A stretch of DNA of 64,000 bases from Whitmania pigra (GCA_021613335.1 JAJTWR010000481.1:1255001-1319000), one strand, 5' to 3'; positions 1 to 25,459 are shown, counted from the stretch's first letter. Program-made: numbers and translations. The notes: a model not told the origin generated them from the letters alone.

Positions 1-462
1 CTGTCTGGAATAAATTGAAATTACGACGTATTTAAAAATAAATAGGTTTTAAAAGTGGTTTATTTATTTATTTATTATTTATTTCAGAGTCTAGTAATGT
101 TATTAAATATTGTTGTTTAATCAAAAGGATGTCTTGGAAAACGACCAGATAAAGTTGGATAGCATCTTCAAGTTATCTCTCATACAGGACATCATCAGGG
201 TGGAGTCTATACAACGATTCACCAAATTATTCACCTAATTAGCCATTCATCCATCAACCCATCCATCCACCCATCCACCTATCCATCCGCCCACATACCA
301 ATCCATCTATCCATCCACTCATGCGCCCACCCATACATCAATCCATCCATCCATCCACTCATGCCCACATGCCCATCCATCTATCCATCCACTCATCAAC
401 CCATCCAGCCACTCATTTATCAATCCATTCATCTAACGATCCATCCATTACATCTATCCAGG
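1..462. repeat. Intron with CATC/CCAT-type simple repeats
   Basis: No coding exon is seen before 463. Bases 241-460 are an imperfect tetranucleotide array (variants of CATC, CATT and CCAC) that runs up to the acceptor of the first visible guanylyl cyclase exon. The 'proteins' this array can encode are low-complexity artefacts. It is read as intron sequence of the gene that continues to the right. Confidence 0.7.
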
Positions 463-6437
<5,975 letters not shown>

Positions 6438-7597
6438 CGAAAAATGCTTCGGCGTTTGGATTCCCAAGAATCTTGGTCCTGTTGGAACCTCTCCGTGTCT
6501 TTGTGTTTCTGTGTACATATGACATTCGTGGGAGTGTCTGATTATTGAAACAAAAATGAGATAAATCGTCGATCGACTTGCTCTCGTAAAATTCTCAGAC
6601 GGGAATTTGTGTATAGACCACAACAATGAAACCTGAAGAAATAGGATAAGGGTTAACGTCTGTTAACAAGAAGTGCTTCGACACGGCGGTGAAACGCTGG
6701 AGGGGGAAATCAACACTAAGATATCCAAATGTTCCAATAACTTCATTGAAGCTAATAATTATCGTTAAAACCACGTAATAAAACAACATTGAAATAGTGC
6801 CGATGTTTTGGGTTTATTAATTCCAGCTGTTTCCATTGAGTGCTGGGCCAGGGACGTAATTTCAGCTTTTTCCAAGGGGGGCAAACCTTAGTAAAATAGG
6901 AGGTGATGACTTTTTTTTTGCGTCTAAAGTCAGGGGGGTGCGGCGTTCCCCCTTTGCCCCCACCCCAAATTACGTCCCTGGTGCCGGCAAAAGTTCGTTT
7001 AGTCTTTAGACAGTTTCTCGTAAGATGTTAGCTGACGGCAATTTTTTCCAGCAAAAAGGTCTCACGTCTTCGTATAAAACAAGCATCACGATTTAAGATA
7101 TGTATTTTCAACCTAAATACGATTATTTCCTGATCACATCAACAAGAGTAGGAAAGAGATTATGAGAGAGCATAAGAGTAGTCGTTAAAAACGCTCTTTA
7201 TTTTTCCAGTAATTTACTTTATTTAACAAAAATAGACAATGTGGTTTTTCAATGAAATAGTCTTAAAGCAATGATTTTTAAAACAAAATTGCTTTGGTTC
7301 TTGGAAATATCATATTTACTCCGTGCTAGCCGTAGGGTGTTTTGATGTAATTTTGAGAATTTCGCTGTCCGTTTTTAGCATCTTTAGTATTTCTCGGAAG
7401 AAGTTGAAAATCACAATATATTATTTCATTTTATATGCTATTTATAATTCTTGGTCCGATAAGTGATTTCTGGAACAACACATGCTAGTGCAGATGGTGC
7501 GTACCTAATAGTAGCAGTGCGAGCTATTAGCTGTAGGTTCAATTTTCGGTTATTAACAGATTTTAAAATAATGTCTGTGATTTCCAACGTCTGGACG
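6438..7597. other. Intergenic region between guanylyl cyclase and alpha2/delta genes
   Basis: No exon was recognised. It holds the guanylyl cyclase 3' flank, a MITE at 6848-6981 and, next to the foldback element, what is probably the native 5' UTR or promoter of the alpha2/delta gene. Short open frames at 7438-7696 on both strands have no recognisable similarity. Confidence 0.6.
6848..6981. mobile_element. MITE copy A (hAT-like termini), 134 bp
   Basis: The element begins CCAGGGACGTAATTT and ends with the exact reverse complement of those 15 bases. The interior has G-run and C-run blocks and no coding capacity. CAGGG termini are typical of hAT transposons. The expected 8-bp target duplication is not clean: the flanks read roughly GTGCTGGG and GTGCCGGC. 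Related copies lie at 40412-40505 and 42317-42482, sharing the ACGT(C/A)ATT termini and an internal CAGCTTTTTCCA block. Confidence 0.7.
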
Positions 7598-7606
7598 ATG
7601 AAGCTG
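7598..7606 (+). repeat. Left target-site duplication of foldback element (ATGAAGCTG)
   Basis: These nine bases are repeated exactly at 8182-8190, directly on the other side of the inverted-repeat element. In the right copy they are the first three codons of the alpha2/delta gene. The left copy probably marks where that start codon stood before the insertion. Confidence 0.8.
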
Positions 7607-8181
7607 GGTAAAACCGTTCGAGACGGACGCACACATTTTAATGAGATGCTAAGAAAAAATGAAGCTCCACCCCTAAACAAATTAAACTCCGCCTAAAATG
7701 AGTAAAAGTGAATCTTTTATCCGCAATATATATTAAGTCATTTACATAGAAGTCTCTAATAAAGTTTTATTATAATTTTGGAAATACTTGACGTCTGATA
7801 TTAACGATCGAGTGTTTAAAGTTTACGCTTTGCCTAACCCTATCCTATCCCCTAATCCTAACCCCTAACCCTACCCTATCCCCTAATCCTAACCCCTAAC
7901 CCTACCCTATCCCCTAATCCTAACCCTACCCTAACCCCTAACCCTACCCTATCCTTTAATCCTAACCCCTAACCCCTAACCCTACCCTAACCCTTGAGCG
8001 GATCTATTCGGAGCCTAAAAATGCGGACCGATTTTCCCTAAAAAGAGATATGCCTAAAAATATTACGGATCAAAGATTTACTTTTACTCATTTTAGGCGG
8101 AGCTTAATTTGTTTTGGGTGGAGCTTCATTTTTTCTTAGCATCTCATTAAAATGTGTGCGTCCGTCTCGAACGGTTTTACC
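7607..8181. mobile_element. 575-bp foldback / Mutator-like non-autonomous transposon
   Basis: The terminal inverted repeats are about 130 bp each (about 7607-7737 and 8059-8181). The outermost 66 bases match perfectly and the rest at about 90%. The ends are GGTAAAACCG and CGGTTTTACC, flanked by an exact 9-bp direct repeat. The core (7840-7995) is a degenerate CCCTAA-type satellite. No transposase is encoded. A 9-bp duplication with long terminal repeats is typical of Mutator-like (MULE/MuDR) elements; the superfamily assignment is inference because no transposase is available. Confidence 0.8.
7840..7995. repeat. Telomere-like degenerate CCCTAA satellite
   Basis: About 155 bp is built from CCCTAA, CCCTA, CCCCTAA and CCTAT variants, with a longer period of roughly 35 bp repeated several times. 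It resembles the animal telomere repeat (TTAGGG on the other strand) but is degenerate. It lies inside a transposon, so it is not a chromosome end. Confidence 0.85.
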
Positions 8182-11100
8182 ATGAAGCTGGTGGTTACGG
8201 TCATATTACTCTTGCAACTAGCCGGGTAAATGAAAGAAAAAATTTGATTCGGGTTTTATATTTCATGTGCATACGTTTACATTCTCCTTTTAGAGGCCAG
8301 TCGTCTGCTTTAAATGATAAATTGGTTGAAGAATTTTCTAAAATGACAGGATATACCTTACTTAACCAAGTATGTTTTTAATTAAATGTTTTGGAGCAAG
8401 GACTGATTTGTATCTCAAATTGCATAATTATTTTAACCTTCAGAAATATAAGGAAATTAAGAGTAATAAGACCAGTCCATCAACAAAAAGTCAAAACCTT
8501 AGTGAAATATTTATAAAAAGGCTTCAAATTCTCCAGGTTTTGTTATTTTAATTATATTTATGATGAATTTTGAATATTTATGCAGAATTAATGATTAAAT
8601 AAACATAGCTTTCAATATTTTGACACACTGAGAATATTTTACAATAAAACTTTCTTTCTGTGCTGGTTTTATAGAGCATAAGTTTGCCAAATATAAAAAA
8701 AAAGTTCAAATTAAAAACACCTTTTAGTATTTCCGAATATTAAAGGACTCATGTCTTTTCCGTAGAAAACTGTCGAGAAAGTTGAGAGTCGTTTGAAAAC
8801 GTACGTTCCTCCAGAACTGGTAAGCATCTTCATTTTTAAAAAAAGAGAATGTCTCAAATATAAAATTCCATAAAACTTTTAGCATCGACGAGTCCACCTT
8901 TTTTTGAAATCAGTTCAAATGAACTTTTCCACCAGGACGAAGACAGCATCATGTGGGCGAGGAACCTCAGCGAATCCCTCTGCGACCTTCAAGAAAGGGG
9001 TTTCTACAAGCAGCCAATATGCCTGAAGAACTCCTCGGTTCACATACCCGTCGACATCTTCAAGGGAGACAAGAACATGCTGAGGAACGTCTCTTGGAGT
9101 TCTTTGTTCGACGAGGTGTGGATTCAAAACTTGGCCGTTCACCCAGATCTCCTCTGGCAGTATTTTGGCAGTACCTCGGGCCTGCTCCGGTTTTATCCAG
9201 GTAGAAATAGGGTTTTATGAGAAGCAAAATGTAAAGTCTTTCTTATCGTCTCATCTCCTTAAAATGATCGATGCAGATGCGTCGTTGTCGTGGTTTTTAA
9301 TGTCGCTTCTTCTAACCTAACCCCTTTCGTTTCATTCAGGTACATCTTGGCCATTGAGGTACAAGGACAAGGAGGACGAAGACATTGACCTCTACGATGT
9401 CAGGAGGAGGTCGTGGTATGTGAACTTTGAACTTTTCAGTGCTAAGAGTGACGTGATGCTACTTGACTTTCACCATTCCAAGGTTCGTGCAGGGTATGAG
9501 CCTTCCAAAGGACATGCTGATCCTGATTGATAGGTTAGTGAATGGTTATGGATTGTGATTGACTACCTGGTCACAGTATATTTGTTCATCCTCTTACTGT
9601 CCATCCATCCATTCATCCACTCATTCATCCATACAATCACACATCCATCCATCCACTCATTCATCCATCCATCCATCTTGCAGCAGCGGAAGCTCTCAAG
9701 GTCAGGCACTGGCTTTGATGAAGCACATAACGAGATCTCTGCTCGAGACCCTGAACGAAAACGACCAGATAAATATACTCACTGTGAGCATTTGTGGCAA
9801 TTTGATTGATTGATTGATTGGTTGGTTGGTTGGCTGGTTGGTTGGTTGGTTGATTGGTTGGTCAACTGATTGATCAATTATTGGGATAGGGTTGACAATC
9901 GATTCCATCTTCCCTTTATTCATCAGAATTGGTTTACTTAATTATTACACCCACTTTACAGTATAATGTTGTTATTATAATTAGATTTATTTGTTATTGA
10001 AAATGTAAATTATATTGTTGTTATAACTAAATTATTATCGTAATATAATACCGTTAACAAGTGCTTAACCTTCAGTTTCCGCAGGACACAAATGAGATGT
10101 ATCGTCCAGCCTGTTTCTCATCCTTTGTTAAGGCCACATTCAGAAACAAACAGGTCAGTTGGAATCTACGCTTGTAATTGCAAATGAACATTACAATAAT
10201 ATTTCTTAATTATTGGACAAACTTATTCTAATAAATTCTTCATAATTATGCGAACATTTTTAATAATAATAATATTAATATTGAGTAAACAAATAACTGT
10301 TCCTGTTGTCATTGTCGACATTTCCTTGTATAGCTTCACATGCATTAACCACATCCTGAGACTGTCATCATCAGTAACATCATCATCATCACCATCAGTA
10401 GCGACATCATCATCATCAGCAACATCATCAACTGCAACATCATTATCACCACATCTATTTCAATAATATCTGCGTCCGTGCAATAAGTGAATCTTGAAAG
10501 CAATTGTTTCCTCTTAAGTCGCACCTCGACCAAATTCAAATTCATCCGCAATTCATCAGGTGGCTTTGGACTACACGAAGAAGATCATCTCCACGGGGAT
10601 TGCCAACTTTTCAAAGGCTCTCGAAGCATCCTTCACTTTCTTTGAGAATGTGAGACGAGAGTTATTATGAGAGTTGATGTTTATCAACTGATTGAATAAT
10701 GAAAACATTAGTAAGCGTGGCGACTAAATCGATTAATTAATTAGCGCAATAACGTCATCGATCGATTGATGGATCGGCGCAATAATTCCATAAATTAATT
10801 ACATTAATTAATTAGAATAATAGTAATAGCAACTGATTAAATAATGAAAACACTAGTAACATAGTGACTAAATTGATTATTCAATGAGCACAATAACGTC
10901 ATCGATTAATTGATTGATGTATCGGCACAATAATTCCATAAATTAATTAGAATAATAACACCATCAATTTTCTAGATCACCTCAAATGCCAGCGAGGGCT
11001 TCTCGGGCTCCCACTGCAACCAGATGATCATGCTGCTCACTGATGGGGGCAACGAAAAACCGAGGGAGGTTCTGAGGAAGTACAACAGCTTCAAGAAGGT

Positions 11101-14100
11101 TTCGTGCAGTAATAAACTAATGGATTAATATGTTAATTAATAATTCATTTGTTAGTAGCGCTTAGCACAATGCGCTTGACAACGCCGATGTCGGTTATTG
11201 TCGAATGTCGTCTGCCTGAAACTCGTTCCAATCCTTCACGCATTTTTAAATCAGATTAGGATTTTCACCTACCTGATCGGCCCGATATCCACGGACGCAC
11301 CGGCCATCAAGTGGATTGCCGAAAAGAGCAGAGGTAAGGATTTTTAGCTTCGTCATCAGTCGGGTTTCAGAAAACTCAGAAGTTACAACGATGCCCCATT
11401 GCAAGCAATTTATCAATCCCCGTTGGTTTCTTGTTTACAGGGAAATTTTATCAGATACCCTCCATTGTCGCCATACGATCAGAAACTCAGGCAAGCGTTC
11501 TTTATATTATTTATTAATGTTTAATGTAGGATTTCTAAACGAATTAATGTAAATTGTGAGTTGCTTTGATAATTTTTTTTATTTAAAGCTAATATTTAAC
11601 TTTAAGTTAAACTAATATTAAATTGAACATTTTCAATATTTAAAACTTGAACTTGGGAACAACAAAAGACAACTTGAAATATTCTCCAGTCAGATTTAAC
11701 ATTAGAACATTGAAAACAACAAATATATAGACAGAAATTTATGTAAATTTAGTCGATAAATAGGCAATAAGTTTAAAATTTAAAATATTGTTCGCATAAA
11801 ATTAAGCAATTCGCTTTAAAGCATCCAGAACATTTCATCTTTCAGGATTACATCAGGTTCCTCTCAGAGTCGAAAGCCAACGAGAAGAACGCTCTCACGT
11901 GGACCAGTGCCGGCTTGGACTACCTGGTTGGTTACCATGGAGCTTTAGTATTGGCGAGGCTGTTAAGATGATGAGGATGCTGATGATGATTGTGATGATG
12001 ATGATGATGATGATTGTTATTAATATTCATTGTTTATCCTTCAGAATGATGAACTGGTGGTCTCCGTAACTGCGCCACTTTTCAACAAATCTTCGGAGGG
12101 AAAGGCAGGAAGATTGCTTCTTTTAATGAACTTTAAGAATCCAAATTTCGAAAGTTGGTTTTTTTAAGAAAACCAAAAATTATGGCATAATTTATCAAAC
12201 TTATTCTAATAATAGTAATTCTACAAGTAGTAATGGTGTAACTCTTATGATATATCAATGCCCCTGATATCGGTGCTATGAACGTATAATAAATTAATTA
12301 TCATTGTTATTATTTTTATCAATGACGAGATACTGCTGTACTACTGGTCAAGCGTATGAAATAATAATAATTACATTAACAATAGTGAATACATTAAGAA
12401 TAAATAATCAGTATAATTAATATTGAATAATATGATGCAATACGTCCAACATCTTCCGACCACAACAGACCAATAAAACCATCCTCGGTGTCCTTGGAAT
12501 CGACCTTCCAGCCAGACAGTTCGTCAACTCTTTGCCCTATGAGGTGGACGTCGAAGCGATTACTTTTTTTTAATAATAATAATAATAATAATAATAATAG
12601 TAATAATAATAACAATAATATTAATAATACTTTTATTTACATTAGTTATAGTATCAGTAGAAAGTATTGAACTTATTATTTTAATTTATTCGTGTTTAAA
12701 TTACCACGAAATGATTTAACTTCAAACCGTTCACCAGCTCGGAGAGTACGGCTACTTCTTCATCATCAACTCGCAGGGCTACGTGCTCTACCATCCTCGT
12801 CTCCTCGACATGGTAGTGTCCATTTAGTGAAATTTAATCGAATTATTATTATTATTATTATTTGACTGATGTTCATAATAATAATAATAATAGTGATTAA
12901 TTTTCAAACTATCGACAAACAGAGAGAAGAATTTTTGAATGTGGACATCCTTGATTTGGAAACAGACGTCAACATGGAAGAGGTGAGCTTTCAAATCTGT
13001 TCAATTCTCAATGCTTAGAATTATTTTTCTAATTAAAATAATCATAAAAACTATAAAAATAAATTAAATAATTGCCTTTAAATTGTTGATTATTTTTCTT
13101 TTCTCTTTAAAATGAAATTTTTCTGGATTATTACAAATACTGCTGAGATGGTGGTGATGACGGTTATGATTACGACGACGGCAATGATTATTAGTTGACG
13201 ATTAGACTTGTATTTGAGTGCTTTCATCCGACGGACCTTCCTCAGATTCGCAGGAAGATGATTGACGGAGAGAAGGGAGAGTTGAGCGTCGACGACTACG
13301 ACGACATGCTCGACGAACATCACGTCAACGTCAAGAGGAGGACTTACCGCTACGAGCCCGTCCAAGGAACGGAGTTCAGGTAGGCGTTCGACCCCATTCT
13401 TATAATCTCTTAGTATTATTACTAATAATCTTATTATTATTATACTCCGAAAGATTTTAAATTTTTAAAGAGTTTTTCACTTTTAGTCATTAATTTCAAG
13501 ATATAATGATGATGGTGATGATGATGACATTAATATTATTTATGAGTTTGTAATATTGAATTATCTCTGACACTCGTCAAAATAATGTTGGTTACCGAAT
13601 ATTGGTTAATAAATATTGGTTAATAAATATTGGTTAACAAATACTTGTCCAGTCTTTGTGTGGTGCTCTACGACGAGGTAAAGGAAGGTGTGAAGGAGAC
13701 AAAGATAACGGGATCCGTTGACTGTAAGAACCGCCATTGATACAAAATTGTAAACTGATTATTTTTATTATAATTATTATTATTATTTTTAATCTACTAT
13801 TAATAATTATTCCAACAAGCTTTTGTAATGCAATGAACCTTCACAATGTAATAATCTGTTCTCCCCAGCTGAGATCTTCTTCACCATCCATGACACGGAC
13901 GTCATACTTGATGATAGGTAATGACTTGACTCAATTTTTCGTTCTTTAAGGTTTCATGACCTTCTGAGATGCAGGAATGTGAAAAGACGATTATTCAATT
14001 AATTAATATAAATATACTAATGATTATTAAATAATAATAATAGTGGTTGATATTTATAATAATAACCATTAAGTTAATATTTGTGATACTAATTATTAAA

Positions 14101-17100
14101 CTAGTAATAATTATAATTAATTAATCAATTTCAGCAAGTACTGTACTGATGAGGAGGACGAGGAAGAGGGAAACACAACAGAAATCGAGAGATTCTCAGA
14201 ACGAATCACAAAGTTCAAATGTAAGTCGACCTTTTGTTGCAAATTAATTAACCGGTTATCACCCATTAAGTACTTAACTATCAATGAATAATAATCAATT
14301 AATACTGAATTAAAACACTAATTGATTGTAATGCTCTTTAATTAAATTACGAAAAGTTAACTTAACGACATCGGTTAAATCGACGTCTGCTTCCAATCGC
14401 TCAGGTGACGTGGACAAGTTGAAGGGACTCATCTTCGACATCCTACAGACCAATTCCACTGGAAACTTGTGGATCCGTCAAGAGGAGTTTGTTCTTAATT
14501 TAAATAAAATTAAATTTTATTATTGCAATGTTTTTAAAATTTACTTAACTACTTATACTTAACTACTGTTCTCAATTTATTATTTGTTACCAGATTTTAT
14601 TAATTTTTTTCATTTATTTAACTACTTATTTTGCTTTAACCTAAAATCATGGAGGTTATCATCATCGTCATCATCATCATCACCTCTTTACAGAGAGGGA
14701 CCTGGCATTGTGGTAAAGTTCATAGAGACTTCGAACATGTTCAGATTGTATCCACAAAAGTAAACTTTGACAGAATTTAATTACAAATCACTAATTTACA
14801 GCAATTCAATTTAATTGATGTCCTTTGTTTTTGTTTTTATGATAACTAGCTCAATGATTGCTATATTTTTAAATAAAATTAAATGCATATTCAAAAATGT
14901 GCAAATATCATTTCCTGCATTGCCATCGATGTCGTCATTATTTCCAGTTCATCGGAATATTTGTTGCCGAAGTATCTGAACTTCAAGGAGAGAATTTCCA
15001 AATCTCAGCAGTGGTTTGTCGCCGTCTACGATAAAGGTTTTCATTCTTCCTTTTGCATTCCGTCATTCTCAGCAATAATTTACATAATTTATGTATTACA
15101 TTATTCATTTACCATTACTCATTTCTAAGGGGTTATGAATTCCTATTTATATTTTAATTTTATTACATAAGGACCTGACTTGCTTAACTGAAATTATAAG
15201 ATGATATGAGAATCTTATTAGCATATCAGTTTTGCCTAGCCTAACCTTTGGCTTTCTATTTTTAGAAATGATGGTCGACAACGAGACAGCCGTAATACTC
15301 CTGATTGCACACAGAATCACCAACGGAAATCTCACTATGGCAGGTCAGTTGTGCATCGTTAATAATCGTGAATAATATTAACTAACATTGATTGGTAATA
15401 ATCATTATTCAAGTAAATAAATTACGTAATAAAATAAATTTCCCTCTTTCACATCCTGATGAGGATATCACAGATATGCGCGCTTATACGTCCGAATGCG
15501 CAATATAAAATATTGAATAAATTGATTAAATGATAATTCGTATAATAAATTTCTAAATTGTTTGTTTCATCCAGTCATCGGAGGTCTCGTTCTCGAGCAA
15601 TGGCTTCAAAACAACATCTTCGGAGAGGAACTCGTCGAGCCCGACAACAAGACGGACACCATTTCTTACCTGCTCGACGACGGGGGGATCATCATCAGCA
15701 CCAATCTCTACCCGGTCCATTCGACGCATTACGTGAGCGTCGAATTGTTGATGATGCGGCTTTGCTCGCATTTTAGATGGTCTTAAGGTGCGATCCCGGT
15801 TGTTTGGTTGTTTACAGGTCGGACAGTTCTTCGGTAAGGATTTCATCGAAGGTGAAGCGATGAAGCACATGATAAACCGGAGCATTTATAAGATGTTAGT
15901 GATTCACCTGGAAAAAACATTAATTGTAATTTTATTTCATTTACTTAGCACCATGTGATAATAATTTTTAAAAAACATTTATTATTATCATTAATATTAT
16001 TGTTATTAATATTATTAATATCATTATTATTATTATGCCTGTGTCCATCGCGTAGTGCATAACTGGGTCACGTGTGTTGCGCATTACATTGTAAAACTCG
16101 TCACATTTCCAGGCACCGTTCGACCGGATACCTCGCCAACTGTCGAGACCTGGAACTCGTGGGCTTTTCTCCGAGGATCGAGTCGTTCGTGGTGTGTTGA
16201 AACTGTTGAAATTATATTTTACTTTATTTTTATTTGAAATTTTATTAAATTAATTTGGTAAATTGCGTTCGGCAATCGTAAGTCCATTAGTTATTTTGTG
16301 AAAGCATTTCGTATTTAAAGTACTTTGTTAAGTATTTAAATTTAAAAATTGAAGTTTTTACGAATAAAAAACGTGAATCACAAAATATTAATTTTGTTTG
16401 TTTTGTTTCAGCCCTTCGTGGATCTTTTCTCGCCTAAGTGGTGGCTGTCTGTTTTTGTGACCCAACTCTCATGGTATGTGACCTTTTGACCCTCGTTTTA
16501 TCCCTCGAATCATCGGGCTAATTTCTCCATCCCCTACATCATCGGCCTCTTCGTAATTGTTTACAAATGGTGAAACTATCAAAAGCTTTTCATTTTGTTT
16601 TCAGGCTGACTTCAGTGTTTCAAGTCTTGATGAGGTATTTTTGTTTAAATTCAAATTTTTTAATTAATTAACTAAATTAAACGATTGCGATACTACGTCA
16701 CTCATTCATTGGTTACTGAATAATATACTAAAAGTAACGGAAAATTACGTATTGGGTTACCATTGTTATTATTATCAGCATCATCATCATCATTATTATT
16801 ATTATTATAATCATCATCATCGTCATCATCATTCTTACTGTAACTATTATCTGTTAGGCTACGGTCGGTGTTTTTAAATTTGCTAATAACTAATTTGAAT
16901 GCGTGGTTGTCATTGCAGCTTCCTCGAGACTTTGGTCACTGGAGAGGGTAAGTTGAAAAGATTTTGCTCTTTTGGCGATCCTTCGAAGGACGTTCCACGT
17001 TCAGAGTTATTGGCTTTTGCTTAAATTTTATGCAGAACAACATCTAAAATGATATTAAAATTAATATTAAATCTAATTTAAAAAATGTCTCCTCCGAATA

Positions 17101-18260
17101 AATCTTTGAATCCGTCAATATTTATTATATATTTATTACATTTATTAATGATTACGAATACGACAATAACGTCATTTTTGCCCGTCTGAAGTCTTCTTCG
17201 GGAAGTTCGAGATCCCGAAGGAAAGCGAATATTGCGCCAAGGAGTTTTTCAAGTACACGTTCGCTGATAAGTCGCAAGAGGAGCATTCGCACACTTTCGA
17301 CTGCGGAAACTGTACCAAGTGAGTGTCGATCTGATTTTATGGATTCAATTTTGAGTCCTCGTTTCTGTCACGACTAATGTTTTGATCAGATTAATAATGA
17401 TAATAATATTAATAATAATAATAAATTACTTTTGGAATTATAATATTAATAATAATAAATTTCTTTTGGAATTATTTTATTTGGTTGATATTACCAGTCA
17501 TTTACAAAATCATAATTAGAATTCCCATAATTCCACAAAATATTCAATAGCTGGATAATTAAATATAAAATCATTATTATAGTATTATTTTTTTTTTATT
17601 GTTATGATTATTTTTTTGAACATGAAATGTTCCAGATCGTACACCACGGAAATGTTGAAAGATCTGAACGCCATCTTGGTGAAGGTGACGAGCGAAGAGA
17701 GTTGCAAATGTCCCGAAAGTTCGGAACCTCTCAAGTTTCATCCTCAACCAAATATCCTTTATATATAATTATAAATAATTGATAAAATTATTAATAAAAA
17801 ATTAAGAGTAATAAACTAGAAAGAATTCATGTTAATTCTTTAAGTAATTTGAAATTTTAAGTCTTGCAAAGAATTCAGTTTTAATTTTTAAAATTGATTC
17901 TTAAACAATTTTTTCTTCAACTTTTTTCAATCATGAAATTATATGTTTATGGATTGTATAATTTTTAATCTTAAACATTGTTATTCCCTAACCAATTTCT
18001 CCCTGAACATCTGAACGAGACCCATTTGAGATCATCATTTTACAGGAAGTACGTTCCGTGTCAACCGTACTTTAGCGAGGTGAGTCTGAAGCCGTGATGA
18101 TGGCGACGCGATTTTGCATGGATGATGGTAAAATTGCTTTCATTTGTCGATTCAGAAGGAAGAGTCGTACAGTTTCGGCGTCCGATGTTTGCTTTCTCCG
18201 GAGCTTCTCGCGACACTGGTGCTAATTCATCATTTGTTCGGTCGTGTCGATCTAGTCTGA
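8182..18260 (+). CDS. Voltage-gated calcium channel alpha2/delta subunit
   Basis: Alpha2/delta subunits are extracellular, membrane-anchored partners that raise surface expression of voltage-gated calcium channels. Exon 1 (8182-8225) encodes a classic signal peptide, MKLVVTVILLLQLAG, in frame with 8294-8369, 8444-8536, 8766-8819 and 8936-9200. Domains in order: N-terminal VWA_N region (SVHIPVDIF, DLLWQYFGS); VWA domain with intact MIDAS DSSGS (split across introns near 9534 and 9682) and LLTDGGNE near 11040; Cache-like region (YGYFFIINSQGYVLYHPR near 12760; VNVKRRTYRY near 13330); YLLDDGGIIISTN near 15670; a Cys-rich C-terminal part with FDCGNC (17300) and KYVPCQPYF (18050). The last exon runs from the acceptor near 18157 to a stop at 18260 and has a hydrophobic tail that may serve membrane anchoring. 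The donor before KYVPCQPYF is weak. A foldback transposon abuts the start codon. Confidence 0.88.
10690..10960. repeat. Diverged ~150-bp tandem duplication in alpha2/delta intron
   Basis: Two successive copies share CAACTGATT(G/A)AATAATG, AATAACGTCATCGAT and CAATAATTCCATAAATTAATT blocks in the same order. Both lie between the exons ending near 10650 and starting near 10976. No coding capacity is seen. Confidence 0.75.
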
Positions 18261-18934
18261 GCTGCCCGATTCTAACATCCTATCTTTGGTGCGTCTTGCA
18301 ACAGCTTGCAAGTCATCATCTAACACAAGTGCTCTTGATGGACGATCGTGTCGTGATGTTTTTTTCTTTCATTTTTTAATTTTCTTCTCTCCGTCGTGAA
18401 GTTCAAAAACTTTTATCGATTTATTTTTATGTATTTATCTTCTGCTACTTTTACTAGTTACTGTGGTTACATCTGAGTTATGAATGTTTTTTCATCGTCT
18501 TTTAGTCAGTTTAAGGATTGGCATTTATTTACATTTTGGAATTTCGTCTTGCAAATATTTTGATCACGTACTTCCCATTTTTAAGCGCGTCTTCAGGTGA
18601 AGAGTATTTACAACCCTGAGTATTGATCATGAGTCTCCCTATTTCTAGTCTTAAATTATTATTTATTTATTTATTTATTGGTGTGGCTTTGTTCGTTGTC
18701 TGTTCAATTGTTCGTTGAATTGAATTAAGTTGAATTCGTTTTTTCGACAAATAAATGGTGAAACGCGAATGGCAAACGAGCTTACTTTACGATCCAGAAA
18801 TTTATTTTCAATCGAAATGAGAGAGGCCAGGAAAAAACGAATGCCTCCGCGAAACAATGCAGGTCGTAAGTTTAAGAAAAACAAAGTTAGAGGTCGCGTT
18901 TTTTTTTCTACACAGATTCATTCCTCTATACAGA
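18261..18934. other. Convergent 3' flanks of alpha2/delta and Par-3
   Basis: The stop codons of the two converging genes are 674 bp apart. No exon was recognised. Open frames at 18675-18951 on both strands lack family similarity and are likely chance. The region probably contains both 3' UTRs. Confidence 0.6.
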
Positions 18935-24643
<5,709 letters not shown>

Positions 24644-25459
24644 CGTGCGAGTCATGACTCGACCAAAACCAGACTCGCAAATAACCGGCTAGCCGAAAAA
24701 TCCTCAGTCGACTCGCTGAACTCGAATCACGTGCGCGAAAAAATCGAAAACGATTGCAACGCTCCTACAACAACTCTTCGGTCCTTCGGTGGAAGTGCGA
24801 ATTCAAAAATGTCATTCTCCTCTGCTATCCTCGTGAGAACATTCGAATTTCGCGGGTCTCGAGAGCTCCTTTCACAGTGCACCTGCCGCCGGCGTACAAT
24901 GGATAAACTAGCAGCGAAGAGAACAACACGCAAGCTCACGTAACGATCACGAGAGAGGCACAAGAGCGCACGAAGAGACGGACGTGCGCACACGACAGGT
25001 CGAGCTCAGGAATTCGGATTACAATAGAGCAGATGTTCGCGGACACCTGCCTTTTACAGAGGAGGAATGTGGATACGCTTTAAAAAGAAATACTCACAAC
25101 TACTACCATTTTATTCGTTGCAGATCTCAAGCAAAACAACAACTTTGTACAACCTTGTTACTGTTGTTGTTGCTGTTACTACTACTACTACGACTACCTG
25201 ATGCAACTACCTGCCCACACTAGAGGACAACAACAATAGCAATAGAACGACCTGAGAAATTGTTGAGTTTCAAGGATGGGAAACGAAAAGATTTCTTTAA
25301 AACGTGATTTGTTAATGTTCAACTTCATTCACTCGTTGTTGTTTGCATACATACAATCATTCATTCATTCACATATACACATATTAATTCATTCAATCAT
25401 TCATTCAACTACCCATTCATTTACATATATATGTATATTAATTCGTACAATCATTCATT

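Noticed and set aside
7840..7995. Chromosome end or telomere
   Set aside because: The repeats are degenerate, lie between inverted repeats and have genes on both sides.
8154..8381. 75-codon open frame starting at 8154
   Set aside because: It overlaps the transposon terminus and the alpha2/delta intron; only part of 8294-8369 is coding, as part of the alpha2/delta gene.
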